Shown: in pieces, positions 9,317-18,185 of the stretch
How positions within the stretch are numbered: the first letter of the stretch is position 1
Layout of the letters: each line of letters starts with the position of its first letter
Source of the DNA: Methylonatrum sp040877625
GTDB lineage: Bacteria; Pseudomonadota; Gammaproteobacteria; Nitrococcales; Aquisalimonadaceae
Length of the DNA stretch: 64,000 bases
Direction: 5' to 3'
NCBI GenBank assembly: GCA_040877625.1
Contig: JBBDNK010000033.1
Location: forward strand, 186,001-250,000
Translations under genes and position numbers: made by a program
Notes under the pieces: model-generated
The model's database searches: none
What the model was told of the DNA's origin: nothing
The model's input: only the letters and a program-made list of their open reading frames with translations

Positions 9317-10690
9317 TCAGAAACGCATCCCGCCCGGCGGAAGGCCGCCGCCACCCATGCCGCCGAACTGCCGCATCATCTTTTTCATTCCGCCTTTCTT
9401 GAACTGTTTCATCATCTTCTGCATCTGCTTGAACTGCTTGAGCAGACGATTGACGTCCTGCACCTGGGTACCGGACCCCATCGCAATGCGGCGCTTGCGG
9501 GAGCCGCTGATGACATCCGGTTTACGGCGCTCCAGCGGGGTCATGGAATTGATGATGGCCACCAGCCGGCCCACTTCCTTGTCACCGACCTGGCTTTTCA
9601 TCTTCTCCGAAACCTGTCCCATCCCCGGCAGCTTATCGATCAGGCCGCCAATACCGCCCATGCTGCCGATCTGACTCATCTGATTGCGGAAATCTTCCAG
9701 ATCGAATCCCTGGCCGGTCTTGAATTTCTTCGCGAGCTTTTCGGCCTCGTCGCGGTCGACGCCCCGCTCCACCTCCTCCACCAGGCTGAGCACATCGCCC
9801 ATGCCCAGTATGCGGGACGCAACCCGCTCGGGATGAAACGGCTCCAGCGCCTTGGTCTTCTCGCCCACGCCCAGAAACTTGATGGGTTTACCGGTGATAT
9901 GGCGGATTGACAAAGCCGCGCCACCACGCGCATCACCGTCCGTCTTGGTGAGCACAACACCGGTGAGGGGCAAGGCCTCGTTGAAGGCGGCCGCGGTATT
10001 CACGGCGTCCTGACCGGTCATGCTGTCCACCACGAACAGGGTCTCCACCGGCGTAACGGCCGCGTGCAGGGCCTTGACCTCCGCCATCATGGCCTCGTCC
10101 ACATGCAGCCGGCCGGCGGTATCCACCAGCACCACGTCATGGAACTGACGACGGGCATGCTCAAGCGCCGCGCGGGCGATGTCCACCGGTTTCTGATCGC
10201 CGCTGGAGGGGAAGAAATCCACCCCCACCTCGGCAGCCAGGGTCTGAAGCTGATCGATGGCCGCGGGACGGTAGACGTCGCAACTGACCACCAGAACCTT
10301 CTTTTTCTCCCGTTCGCGGAGGAACAGGGCAAGCTTGGCCACGCTGGTCGTCTTGCCGGCGCCCTGCAGGCCGGCCACCATCACCACCGCCGGCGGCCGC
10401 GCGGAGAGATCCAGAGCGTCGTTGGACTCGCCCATGACACGGACCAGCTCATCCTTGACGATCTTGATGAAGGCCTGGCCCGGCGTGAGGCTGCGCCGCA
10501 CCTCCTCACCCAGCGCCCGCTCCTTGACGTCGCGCACGAACTCCCGCACGACGGGCAGGGCGACATCCGCCTCCAGCAAGGCCATGCGCACTTCGCGCAG
10601 GCTGTCCTGCACGTTTTCCTCGGTCAGGCGACCCTGGCCGCGGAGGCGTTTCATGACGGCGTCCATGCGCTCGCTGAGATTACTGAACAT
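9317..10690 (-). CDS. ffh: Signal recognition particle GTPase Ffh
   Basis: Binds signal peptides of nascent membrane proteins with 4.5S RNA and docks with FtsY. The 457-residue protein has the N-domain, the G-domain with GLQGAGKTT at 107-115, the DTAGR motif near 190 and TKTDGDARGG near 246. It ends in the methionine-rich M domain, whose tail reads MMRQFGGMGGGG. It lies just upstream of the rpsP operon and divergent from ypjD, the gene order seen in Escherichia coli. Its upstream region holds a perfect palindromic repeat. Confidence 0.98.
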   Translation of the reverse strand: MFSNLSERMDAVMKRLRGQGRLTEENVQDSLREVRMALLEADVALPVVREFVRDVKERALGEEVRRSLTPGQAFIKIVKDELVRVMGESNDALDLSARPPAVVMVAGLQGAGKTTSVAKLALFLREREKKKVLVVSCDVYRPAAIDQLQTLAAEVGVDFFPSSGDQKPVDIARAALEHARRQFHDVVLVDTAGRLHVDEAMMAEVKALHAAVTPVETLFVVDSMTGQDAVNTAAAFNEALPLTGVVLTKTDGDARGGAALSIRHITGKPIKFLGVGEKTKALEPFHPERVASRILGMGDVLSLVEEVERGVDRDEAEKLAKKFKTGQGFDLEDFRNQMSQIGSMGGIGGLIDKLPGMGQVSEKMKSQVGDKEVGRLVAIINSMTPLERRKPDVISGSRKRRIAMGSGTQVQDVNRLLKQFKQMQKMMKQFKKGGMKKMMRQFGGMGGGGLPPGGMRF

Positions 10691-10753
10691 CGTTTATTGC
10701 CCCTGGGGGTTCGCAAGCGGGCGGGCCAGCCTGCGGAAGGTGAGGAAAAGGTC

Positions 10754-10821
10754 TATAGGAGACACTGATTTATTCCCATGGTGGTCTGCGGAGCCATGGG
10801 AATAAATCAGTGTCTCCTATA
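10754..10821. repeat. Intact palindromic repeat, family 1
   Basis: Two perfectly complementary 28-base arms (10754-10781 and 10794-10821; core GGAGACACTGATTTATTCCC) surround a 12-base loop TGGTCTGCGGAG. It sits between the divergent genes ffh and ypjD, so it is not serving as a terminator. Other copies or half copies occur near 5667, 13081, 18888 and 48000. Confidence 0.95.
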
Positions 10822-10934
10822 AAGGTAACGCCTGACGGTGCCCCGTTCAACGCCCTACCCTGTCCGACCAGCTTTGACGTATGCCGCTTCTGTGCCATCA
10901 TCCGGCTACAGCCTGTTCGGCAACGCGACTTGTG

Positions 10935-11744
10935 ATGGAACATACCGCACTGATCCTCCTGACCATTGCCCTCTACCTGTTGGCCGGCCTGGGCTTTTCG
11001 TTCCGGTTGCTGCGGGCGGACGACGGTACCATGATGCTCCGCCCGGCCGCGCTCGGCCTGGGGACACTTGCCGTGCTTGGGCATGCGGTCATTCTCTATA
11101 GTCATACGCTGGCACCTGAAGGACTCAATCTCGGCTTTTTCAATGCCGGTTCTCTGGTCGGATGGCTGATGGCCATCCTGGTGTTGCTGGCGGCAATACG
11201 CATGCCGATTGAAAATCTTGCCGTCGTCATCATGCCGGTCGGCGCCGTGGCATTGGCACTGGCAGCGGCTTTCGCCCCGGCCGCCGCCATGGCGGGCCGT
11301 GTCCCCGCCGGCCTGGAAGCGCATATCCTGAGCTCCGTTCTGGCATTCAGCGTGCTCAGCATTGCGATGATTCAGGCCATGGTACTGGCGTACCAGGATC
11401 ACAACCTGCGCAACCGCCGGCCCGGCGGCCTGGTACGCATGCTGCCGCCGCTGCAGGTCATGGAAGACATGCTGTTCCAGATGCTCACCCTGGGCTTCCT
11501 GCTGTTAAGCGTGGCCCTGGTCTCCGGTGTCCTGTTTCTGGACGACATCTTCGCGCAGCACCTGGTTCACAAGACCATCCTGTCAATCGCCGCCTGGCTG
11601 GTATTCGCCACCCTGTTGTACGGGCGCTGGCGTTACGGCTGGCGCGGCCGCACCGCAATTCGTTGGACACTGGGCGGATTTCTTGCCCTGCTGCTTGCCT
11701 ATTTCGGCACCAAGCTGGTGCTCGAACTGATCCTGCAACGCTGA
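10935..11744 (+). CDS. ypjD: YpjD/CcsA-type inner membrane protein
   Basis: A 269-residue integral membrane protein of the cytochrome c assembly (CcsA/CcmC) family, YpjD branch, with about eight hydrophobic segments (for example LILLTIALYLLAGLGFSF at the start). The ypjD genes lie beside ffh and corB throughout gammaproteobacteria, as here. Recent naming in E. coli links the pair to magnesium/cobalt handling; I take that only as family knowledge. I chose the ATG at 10935, since the upstream in-frame stretch is not hydrophobic and not conserved-looking. The start has only a weak ribosome binding site. Confidence 0.85.
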   Translation: MEHTALILLTIALYLLAGLGFSFRLLRADDGTMMLRPAALGLGTLAVLGHAVILYSHTLAPEGLNLGFFNAGSLVGWLMAILVLLAAIRMPIENLAVVIMPVGAVALALAAAFAPAAAMAGRVPAGLEAHILSSVLAFSVLSIAMIQAMVLAYQDHNLRNRRPGGLVRMLPPLQVMEDMLFQMLTLGFLLLSVALVSGVLFLDDIFAQHLVHKTILSIAAWLVFATLLYGRWRYGWRGRTAIRWTLGGFLALLLAYFGTKLVLELILQR

Positions 11745-11796
11745 TTGCCATGGCCAACGAATACAATCAACGCTCATCCGGTGCGAGTTCCCAGCC

Positions 11797-13083
11797 GTGA
11801 ACGAAATCCCACTGGGCGTTCTGTTCACGATACTGGCCCTGCTGATTGTGCTGTCGGCATTCTTCTCCAGCTCGGAGACGGCGCTGATGACACTCAATCG
11901 CTACCGGCTACGCCATCTGGCCAAGGCCGGACACCGCTCCGCCAGGCTGGCATCTGAGCTGCTGAAACGACCGGACAGGCTGATCGGCGTCATCCTGCTC
12001 GGCAACAACTTCGTCAATATCCTGGCTGCATCGCTGGCCACGCTGATTGCCCTGCGACTGTATGGCGAGGGAGCCATCGGCGCCGCCTCACTGCTGCTGA
12101 CGCTGGTCATCCTGATCTTTGCCGAGGTCGCGCCTAAGACCCTGGCCGCCCTGAACCCGGAGCGCCTTGCCTTCCCGTTCGCCTGGCCGCTGGCGGCCTT
12201 GCTGAAGTTGCTTTACCCACTGGTCTGGCTGGTAAACGGCGCGGCCAACGGCGTACTGCGGCTGTTCGGTATCCGCCCCGATGCCAGCGGCCCGGATACG
12301 CTGAGCCGGGAAGAGCTGCGCACGGTGGTGAACGAGGCCGGCGCCATGATCCCCCGGCGTCACCAGAAGATGCTGGTCAACATCCTGGATCTGGAAAAGG
12401 CCACGGTGGAAGACATCATGGTGCCCCGGAATGACATCGTCGGCGTCGATGTCAATGACGACTGGGACGATATCGTCAACCAGCTGAGCGGCAGCCAGCA
12501 CACCCGGCTTCCGGTCTACCGGGACAGCATTGACGATGTGATTGGCATCCTGCACCTGCGCCAGGTTATCGCCAATCTGGTCAAGGGCAGTCTGGATGAA
12601 AAAGCCCTGCTCACCCAGGTCCAGGACCCTTATTTCATCCCCGAAGGCACCCAGTTGCAGACCCAACTGGTGAATTTCCAGCGCAACCGCAGGCGCATCG
12701 GCATGGTGGTGGACGAATACGGGGACATCATGGGGCTGGTAACGCTTGAAGACATTCTCGAAGAGATCGTCGGTGAGTTCACCACCGACCCGGCCGCCGG
12801 TTCCCGCCACCTGCGGCCGCAGCCGGACGGCAGTTATGTGGCCCAGGGCAACATCAGTATCCGGGAACTGAACCGCGCACTCGACTGGGGGCTACCGACC
12901 GACGGCCCCAAGACGCTGAACGGGCTGGTCATGGAGCACCTGCAAGCCATTCCCGAGCCAGGCATCAGCATGCTGATCCACGGCTTTCCGGTCACCATCG
13001 TCCAGACCCACGAGAACCGCGTGAAGACCGCACAGATCATGCCCAGACGGGTGAAGCAGAAGCGCAGGGACGGCGACGGCTAG
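11797..13083 (+). CDS. corB: CorB/CNNM-type magnesium transporter-like protein
   Basis: A 428-residue protein with an N-terminal DUF21 (CNNM) membrane domain (about residues 1-180, including FFSSSETALMTLNRYRL), two CBS domains (about 200-330; VEDIMVPRNDI marks the first) and a C-terminal CorC/HlyC domain. The family is implicated in magnesium and cobalt efflux. It starts at GTG 11797, 52 bases after ypjD, so the two probably share a transcript. Its TAG stop lies inside a half copy of repeat family 1. Confidence 0.92.
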   Translation: MNEIPLGVLFTILALLIVLSAFFSSSETALMTLNRYRLRHLAKAGHRSARLASELLKRPDRLIGVILLGNNFVNILAASLATLIALRLYGEGAIGAASLLLTLVILIFAEVAPKTLAALNPERLAFPFAWPLAALLKLLYPLVWLVNGAANGVLRLFGIRPDASGPDTLSREELRTVVNEAGAMIPRRHQKMLVNILDLEKATVEDIMVPRNDIVGVDVNDDWDDIVNQLSGSQHTRLPVYRDSIDDVIGILHLRQVIANLVKGSLDEKALLTQVQDPYFIPEGTQLQTQLVNFQRNRRRIGMVVDEYGDIMGLVTLEDILEEIVGEFTTDPAAGSRHLRPQPDGSYVAQGNISIRELNRALDWGLPTDGPKTLNGLVMEHLQAIPEPGISMLIHGFPVTIVQTHENRVKTAQIMPRRVKQKRRDGDG

Positions 13084-13094
13084 GGAGACACTAA
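13081..13094. repeat. Half copy of palindromic repeat family 1
   Basis: TAGGGAGACACTAA matches one outer arm of the family 1 repeat. On the plus strand it supplies the TAG stop of corB; on the minus strand it supplies the TAG stop of cysS. The two convergent genes therefore both end in the same 14 bases. Confidence 0.65.
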
Positions 13095-14491
13095 CCGGAC
13101 TTTCGCCAGCTGCTGCCCCCCGCGCTGTCCTCGATCACGATTCCTTTCTCCTGCAGTTCATCCCGTATCGCGTCAGCGCGGGCAAAATCCCTTGCCTTGC
13201 GGGCAGCCTGTCGCTCGTTCAGCAGCGCTTCGATGCGCTCGACGGCAAGGCCCGGCACGGCTTCGTCGCCGGATTCCGCGCCTTGTAGATAAACCTCCGG
13301 ATCCGTCTGCAGCAAACCGAGCACGCCCGCCAGCTCTCTCAACAGGCCGGCCAGTCGGCCAACCGTTGCCGGCTCGGTCTGGCGACAACGATTGATCTCA
13401 CGCGCCAGATCAAAGAGCACGGCCATCGCCACCGGGGTGTTGAAGTCATCGTCCATGGCAACACTGAAACGCTCCCGGAAGTCATGACCGGCGTCACCGG
13501 GGGCGACCGGCTCGAGGCCGCGCAGCGCCAGATAGAGCCGTTCGGCGGCTCCCCGGGCATTGTCCAGCGCATCGACCGTGTAGTTCAGCGGGCTCCGGTA
13601 ATGGCTGGACAGCAGAAAATGGCGCACCTCTTCCGGCCGGTACCGCTCCAGGATCTGCCTGACGGTGAAGAAGTTGTTGAGGGACTTCGACATCTTCTCG
13701 TCGTCCACCCGGACATGGCCGTTATGCATCCAGTAATTCACATAGGTGTGACCGGTTGCACCCTCACTCTGGGCGATCTCGTTTTCGTGGTGCGGGAACT
13801 GCAAGTCCAGGCCGCCGCCGTGAATGTCGAAGTGCTCGCCCAGGCAGGTCGTGGACATGGCAGAACATTCAATATGCCAGCCGGGCCGACCCTCGCCCCA
13901 GGGTGAAGGCCAGCTCGGCTCCCCCGGCTTGGAACGCTTCCAGAGCACGAAATCGCCGGGGTGGCGCTTGCTTGCTTCCACGTCCACCCGGGCACCGGCG
14001 CGCAGATCTTCCAGCCGCTTGCCGGACAACCGCCCGTAGTCGGGGAAGCCGGTAATGTCATAGTAGACGTCGCCGTTGTCGCCCTGATAGGCCAGGCCCT
14101 TTTCGAACAGCACGGCGATCATGTCCAGCATCGGGCCGATCGCTTCGGTCGCCCGTGGTTCCTGGTCCGGCGGCAGCACGCCCAGGGCGTCGGCATCCTC
14201 GCGCATGGCGCCGATGAACTCTTCGGTAAGCTCTCCCGGCGTCACGCCGCGCTCGTGTGCACGACGGATAATCTTGTCATCGACGTCAGTGATATTGCGG
14301 ACGTAGGTCAATTCGTAACCAAGATGCCGGAGATAACGGGCCACGACGTCGAACACCACCAGCGCGCGGGCGTGCCCCAGGTGGCAGTAGTCGTAGACCG
14401 TCATGCCGCACACATACATGCGTACCTTGCCGGGCTCAATGGGCCGGAAGACTTCCTTGCGGCGGGTCAGGCTGTTGTGAATCTCCAGCAT
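13091..14491 (-). CDS. cysS: Cysteinyl-tRNA synthetase
   Basis: A class I aminoacyl-tRNA synthetase of 466 residues. It has the HIGH-type motif HLGHARALVVFDV after the zinc-ligand segment YVCGMTVYD, the GWHIECSAM zinc segment, and KMSKSLNNF as the KMSKS loop. I chose the ATG at 14491, which gives the usual MLEIHNSLTRRKE start; the frame opens 27 codons earlier without support. It converges on corB with only a few bases between the stops. Confidence 0.98.
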   Translation of the reverse strand: MLEIHNSLTRRKEVFRPIEPGKVRMYVCGMTVYDYCHLGHARALVVFDVVARYLRHLGYELTYVRNITDVDDKIIRRAHERGVTPGELTEEFIGAMREDADALGVLPPDQEPRATEAIGPMLDMIAVLFEKGLAYQGDNGDVYYDITGFPDYGRLSGKRLEDLRAGARVDVEASKRHPGDFVLWKRSKPGEPSWPSPWGEGRPGWHIECSAMSTTCLGEHFDIHGGGLDLQFPHHENEIAQSEGATGHTYVNYWMHNGHVRVDDEKMSKSLNNFFTVRQILERYRPEEVRHFLLSSHYRSPLNYTVDALDNARGAAERLYLALRGLEPVAPGDAGHDFRERFSVAMDDDFNTPVAMAVLFDLAREINRCRQTEPATVGRLAGLLRELAGVLGLLQTDPEVYLQGAESGDEAVPGLAVERIEALLNERQAARKARDFARADAIRDELQEKGIVIEDSAGGSSWRKSG

Positions 14492-14704
14492 GGGTGCAAT
14501 TCCGCGACCATTCGGTCGATTATCGGTGTATGGGAGACACGCCGCGTCGACGCGGCGCGAACCAGGCTGCAACAGCCGCCCGATTCATGGCTGCGTCATG
14601 TTATCGGAAAGCCGTGATGCCTCAAAGCGCACGCGCCGCGCGCTTTGCGCGCAGTCGAACATGCCCGGTATGCTTGCGGCACAACAGAATTCAGGAACCG
14701 CTTG

Positions 14705-15436
14705 ATGAAACCCGTACTTTTCATTTCCGATCTGCATCTGGACGCCGACCGCCCGGCCATTGTCGAACTGTTTTTCCGCTTTCTTCGGGAACGCGCGGCC
14801 ACCGCCGAGGCCCTTTACATACTGGGCGACTTCTTCGAGGCCTGGATCGGCGACGATGCCGTGCCACCGGAGCATCCGGTGCTTGCCGGCCTGCGGCAGC
14901 TCACCGCCACAGGCCTGCCGGTCTACGTGATGCGCGGCAACCGCGATTTTCTGCTCGGGCCGGCATTCGAGCAGGTCACCGGCACACAACTGCTCGCCGA
15001 CCCCACCATCATACGGCTGAACGACGAGCCGGTGCTGCTCATGCATGGCGATCTGCTGTGCACCGACGACGTCGAGTATCAGCAGTTCCGGGCGATGGTA
15101 AACGACCCGCAATGGCAGACCGGTTTTCTGGCGAAAACCGTGGAACAGCGCATGACGCTGGCAAGGCAGGCTCGCCAGGAAAGTGCCACCCGAAACAGCG
15201 CGCTGGCCCAGACCGCCGAGCAGATCATGGACGTGAACCAGCACACGGTCGCGCGGACCATGCGCGAACATGGCGTGCGCCGCCTCATCCACGGCCACAC
15301 CCATCGCCCGAACATTCACCATTTCACGCTGGACGACGCCCCGGCAACCCGCATCGTCCTGGGCGACTGGTACGCGCAGGGCAGCGTGCTGGAATACCGG
15401 GACGGCCAGTATGATCTTCAGACGCTGCCACTGTAG
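14705..15436 (+). CDS. lpxH: UDP-2,3-diacylglucosamine pyrophosphatase
   Basis: Cleaves UDP-2,3-diacylglucosamine to lipid X in lipid A synthesis, at the inner face of the membrane. The 243-residue metallophosphoesterase shows the metal motifs FISDLHLD, GDFFEAWIGDD, GNRDF, HGDLLCTDD and HGHTHRPNIH in order. The ATG at 14705 gives the standard start; in-frame codons upstream are not LpxH-like. It stands alone and implies a lipid A-containing outer membrane. Confidence 0.96.
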   Translation: MKPVLFISDLHLDADRPAIVELFFRFLRERAATAEALYILGDFFEAWIGDDAVPPEHPVLAGLRQLTATGLPVYVMRGNRDFLLGPAFEQVTGTQLLADPTIIRLNDEPVLLMHGDLLCTDDVEYQQFRAMVNDPQWQTGFLAKTVEQRMTLARQARQESATRNSALAQTAEQIMDVNQHTVARTMREHGVRRLIHGHTHRPNIHHFTLDDAPATRIVLGDWYAQGSVLEYRDGQYDLQTLPL

Positions 15437-15495
15437 ACCCCTTGCCGTCAGGGCGACGCTGATCCATTCACGCGACCGCGCTCGAGGCTGGGAGA

Positions 15496-16392
15496 CTAGT
15501 CGTGCAGGAAACCGGGCGCCTCGGTGCGTAGCCGCTCCACCCACCACCGAAGTCCCTTTCCCATCTCCCGGCTGCGCCAGGCCAGCCAGGCCGTCTGCGG
15601 CTGCCGGGGCTCGGCCACCGGGAGTTGTCGCAGGCGGCCGGCGCGAATCGATTCCCGCACATGGAAGCGCGGCAGAAAGCCAACACCCAGGCCGCTTTCA
15701 TGGGCGATGTGCTTGTCCACGGGAGACGGCACGGTGAGCACATTCTGCCCGGCTTGAACGCCCGTTGTGCGCACCGGCAGATCCCGCGCGGTATCCGCCA
15801 CGGCCACACCCCGATGGCGGCGAATGGCAGCCGGGCTGAGCGGTAGCGGCTCCTTGCAGATGGGGTGATCGGGCGCCGCCACGAAGACAAAGGGGACTTC
15901 TCCCAGCGGCTCACAGGTATAGCCCCCGCCGGCCGGCCCATCGCCCATGACGCCGACCACCAGATCAGCGCGCCCGCTGACCAGCGCGTCCCAACTTCCG
16001 CTCTGTACTTCCTGCAGAATCCTTAGCCGGACACCACTGGACTCGGCATCGAACGCGCGCACCAGGGGAAACAGCGTCGACGACGGGAAGATGGCGTCCA
16101 CTGCCAGGCCAAGCTCCGCCTCCCAGCCCGTGGCCATGCGTCGTGCGGTGGCTTCCAGATCGTTGGCGGCGCCAAGCAGAACGCGGCCCTGCTCCAGCAC
16201 CACCCGACCCGCGGCGGTGAGTACCGCGCGATGGCCGGAGCGGTCGAACAGCGCCACCCCCAGCCCATCCTCAAGCCGCTTCACCGTATAGGTCACCGCC
16301 GAAGGCACCCGATGCAGCGTGTCCGCGGCGGCGGAAAAACTGCCTTTCCGTGCAATCGCATCGAGCACCTGGAGCGCTTCCAGTGTAAGCAT
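15496..16392 (-). CDS. LysR-family transcriptional regulator
   Basis: A 298-residue regulator with the LysR winged helix-turn-helix (about residues 1-60, LDAIARKGSFSAAADTLHRVPSAVTYTVKRLE) and a periplasmic-binding-like effector domain (about 90-290). It is divergent from the pirin-DoxX pair, the usual arrangement for a LysR regulator and its target. Similar LysR-pirin-DoxX groups occur in many proteobacteria. The inducer is unknown. Confidence 0.92.
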   Translation of the reverse strand: MLTLEALQVLDAIARKGSFSAAADTLHRVPSAVTYTVKRLEDGLGVALFDRSGHRAVLTAAGRVVLEQGRVLLGAANDLEATARRMATGWEAELGLAVDAIFPSSTLFPLVRAFDAESSGVRLRILQEVQSGSWDALVSGRADLVVGVMGDGPAGGGYTCEPLGEVPFVFVAAPDHPICKEPLPLSPAAIRRHRGVAVADTARDLPVRTTGVQAGQNVLTVPSPVDKHIAHESGLGVGFLPRFHVRESIRAGRLRQLPVAEPRQPQTAWLAWRSREMGKGLRWWVERLRTEAPGFLHD

Positions 16393-16425
16393 TCGATTCT
16401 CGTTCAGTATTTTTGAATGTTCAGG

Positions 16426-16448
16426 TGAATATTACTCGCTTTGATTCA
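16426..16448. promoter_or_regulatory. Possible LysR operator
   Basis: The interrupted inverted repeat TGAAT-N13-ATTCA lies between the divergent LysR and pirin genes and resembles the T-N11-A type sites bound by LysR proteins. It is in the right place for autoregulation and control of the pirin gene. Confidence 0.4.
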
Positions 16449-16509
16449 TTGTCGACATAGGTAGGATTGAGCCAGGTGATTCACACAATCCGAACAGATG
16501 AGGTGAGCA

Positions 16510-17208
16510 ATGATCAACATACGCAAAGGCGATGCCCGCGGCACCAGCCGCGCCGGTTGGTTGCACAGCCGCCATAGCTTCTCTTTCGCCGACTACTACG
16601 ACCCGGCGCACATGGGCGTATCCGCGCTGCGGGTGCTGAACGAAGACCGGGTAGACCCTGGCGAAGGCTTTCCGCCTCACGGTCATCGCGACATGGAGAT
16701 CATCAGCATCGTGCTGGAAGGCGCCATGGCCCACGAGGACAGCACCGGCGGCGGCTCGGTCATCCGGCCCGGCGATGTGCAGCTCATGCATGCCGGCACC
16801 GGCATCATGCACAGCGAATTCAATGCCTCGGACACCGACCCTCTGCATTTTCTGCAGATCTGGGTCATGCCGAACCGCACCGGCGTGCGGCCCGGCTACG
16901 AGCAGCACCAGTTCATGGAGCCCGACGAGCACGGCGTGATGCGCCGGATCCTGGATCCGGACGGCGCCGAGGGCGCACTGCGCATCAATCAGGACGTCCG
17001 CGCCTGGCAGGCGCGCCTGACCGATGGCCAGGATCTGGATCTGCCCCTTTCCCCCGGTCGCCAAGGCTGGCTGCAAGTGGCAAAGGGTGACGTGCTGCTT
17101 GATGGGGAAACCCTGACCGCCGGGGACGGCGCGCACATACAGGATACCGGTGTGCCGGTGATTCACGCCCGCGGCGACGCGGAACTCATTGTCTTTGATT
17201 TGCCATAG
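16510..17208 (+). CDS. yhhW: Pirin-family protein (YhhW type)
   Basis: A 232-residue bicupin of the pirin family; the E. coli relative YhhW has quercetin 2,3-dioxygenase activity in vitro. The N-terminal cupin shows the metal ligands in PPHGHRDMEIISIVLEG and HAGTGIMHSEFN. The C-terminal half is the second, metal-free cupin. It is 18 bases ahead of the DoxX gene, forming a two-gene unit divergent from the LysR gene. The natural substrate is unknown. Confidence 0.92.
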   Translation: MINIRKGDARGTSRAGWLHSRHSFSFADYYDPAHMGVSALRVLNEDRVDPGEGFPPHGHRDMEIISIVLEGAMAHEDSTGGGSVIRPGDVQLMHAGTGIMHSEFNASDTDPLHFLQIWVMPNRTGVRPGYEQHQFMEPDEHGVMRRILDPDGAEGALRINQDVRAWQARLTDGQDLDLPLSPGRQGWLQVAKGDVLLDGETLTAGDGAHIQDTGVPVIHARGDAELIVFDLP

Positions 17209-17226
17209 AACTGGAGAATATCAATC

Positions 17227-17682
17227 ATGAATAATGCAAGAAGTCTGCTGTTTTCGACCGATGCAAGCTGGGCACCGCTGATGCTGCGCGTGGTTGCGGG
17301 CATTATCTTCATCGCGCACGGGGCACAGAAGCTGTTCGGCTGGTTCGGCGGCTACGGGCTGAGTGGAACCGGCGAGTGGATGGCCTCCATCGGTCTGCAG
17401 CCGGGGTTGCCGATGGCGTTCCTGGCCGGCGCCGGCGAGTTCTTCGGTGGTATTGCGCTGATTCTGGGTCTGCTGACCCGGCCCGCGGCTGCCGTGCTGA
17501 CGTTCACCATGGTGGTGGCGATTGCAGCGGTTCATCTGGGTAACGGCCTGTTCGTGTCCAACGGCGGCTACGAATTCTCATTGGCACTGCTCGCCATGTC
17601 GGCCGCATTGGTCGTAACCGGCGGCGGAAAGCTGTCCGTGGACCGCCAGTTCGCCCACCGCACATCGGCGTCACGCGCCTGA
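17227..17682 (+). CDS. DoxX-family membrane protein
   Basis: A 151-residue DoxX protein with four predicted membrane helices; the segment APLMLRVVAGIIFIAHGAQKLFGWFGG is typical. DoxX proteins are often linked to redox or stress functions but have no firm biochemical role. It is co-directional with and 18 bases after the pirin gene. After it comes a decayed lon fragment. Confidence 0.9.
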   Translation: MNNARSLLFSTDASWAPLMLRVVAGIIFIAHGAQKLFGWFGGYGLSGTGEWMASIGLQPGLPMAFLAGAGEFFGGIALILGLLTRPAAAVLTFTMVVAIAAVHLGNGLFVSNGGYEFSLALLAMSAALVVTGGGKLSVDRQFAHRTSASRA

Positions 17683-17715
17683 ACAGACCTATGCCAGTTG
17701 CGTGACCGACGTACA

Positions 17716-18185
17716 GCCGAAAGTGTAATCGACACCGCCACCGTGGATCAGGGCGATCTGCAGGAAATCCTCGGTGCGCGGAAGTTCGAGAGCAAGCTCG
17801 CCGTGCGCTCCCGCGTACCGGGGGTGGCCACCGGCCTGGCGGGGACGCCGGCGCCATTCCCAACGACAGCCCGAGCGCCGGCATTGTGATCTACACTGCG
17901 CTGGTGTCGTTGCTCACCGGGCGCTGCGTGCGCGAGTGTGTGGCGATGACCGGCGAGATCACCTTGCGCGGCAAGGAGAAGGTGCTGGCGGCGCAACGTG
18001 CCGGTATCCGCGACGTACTGCTGCCGGGGCGTAACCTAAGGGAGTTCGACGATATGACGGAGAACGCCCGCGAGCAGCTGAATGTTCACTGGATCGAACG
18101 GGTGGAAGATGCCCGGGACCTGGGCCTGGCCCCGGATGACCGCGATACTCGCGGCGCCGCGACCAGAGAGACCGACACGTCATGA
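17716..18185 (+). pseudogene. lon: Decayed fragment of the Lon protease C-terminal domain
   Basis: Two reading frames together spell parts of the Lon proteolytic domain. The first (about 17716-17850) reads LQEILGARKF ... VATGLAG, the linker before the protease core. The second, in another frame from about 17850, reads AIPNDSPSAGIV, TALVSLLTGR, VAMTGEITLRG and KEKVLAAQRAGI. The catalytic-serine segment PSAG is still present, but about 60 residues before it are gone with a frame change. The loop normally between TLRG and LKEK (about eight residues) is also deleted. No ATPase domain is present. The terminal stop overlaps the rhomboid start (ATGA). It cannot encode a working protease. Confidence 0.88.

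Noticed and set aside
10754..10821. The perfect palindrome as an intrinsic terminator
   Set aside because: It lies between the starts of two divergent genes and has no T-run, so no transcript needs to end there.
17886..18185. A small intact 99-codon gene ahead of the rhomboid gene
   Set aside because: Its sequence is a piece of the Lon protease domain with an internal deletion and no start context; treated as part of the lon relic.
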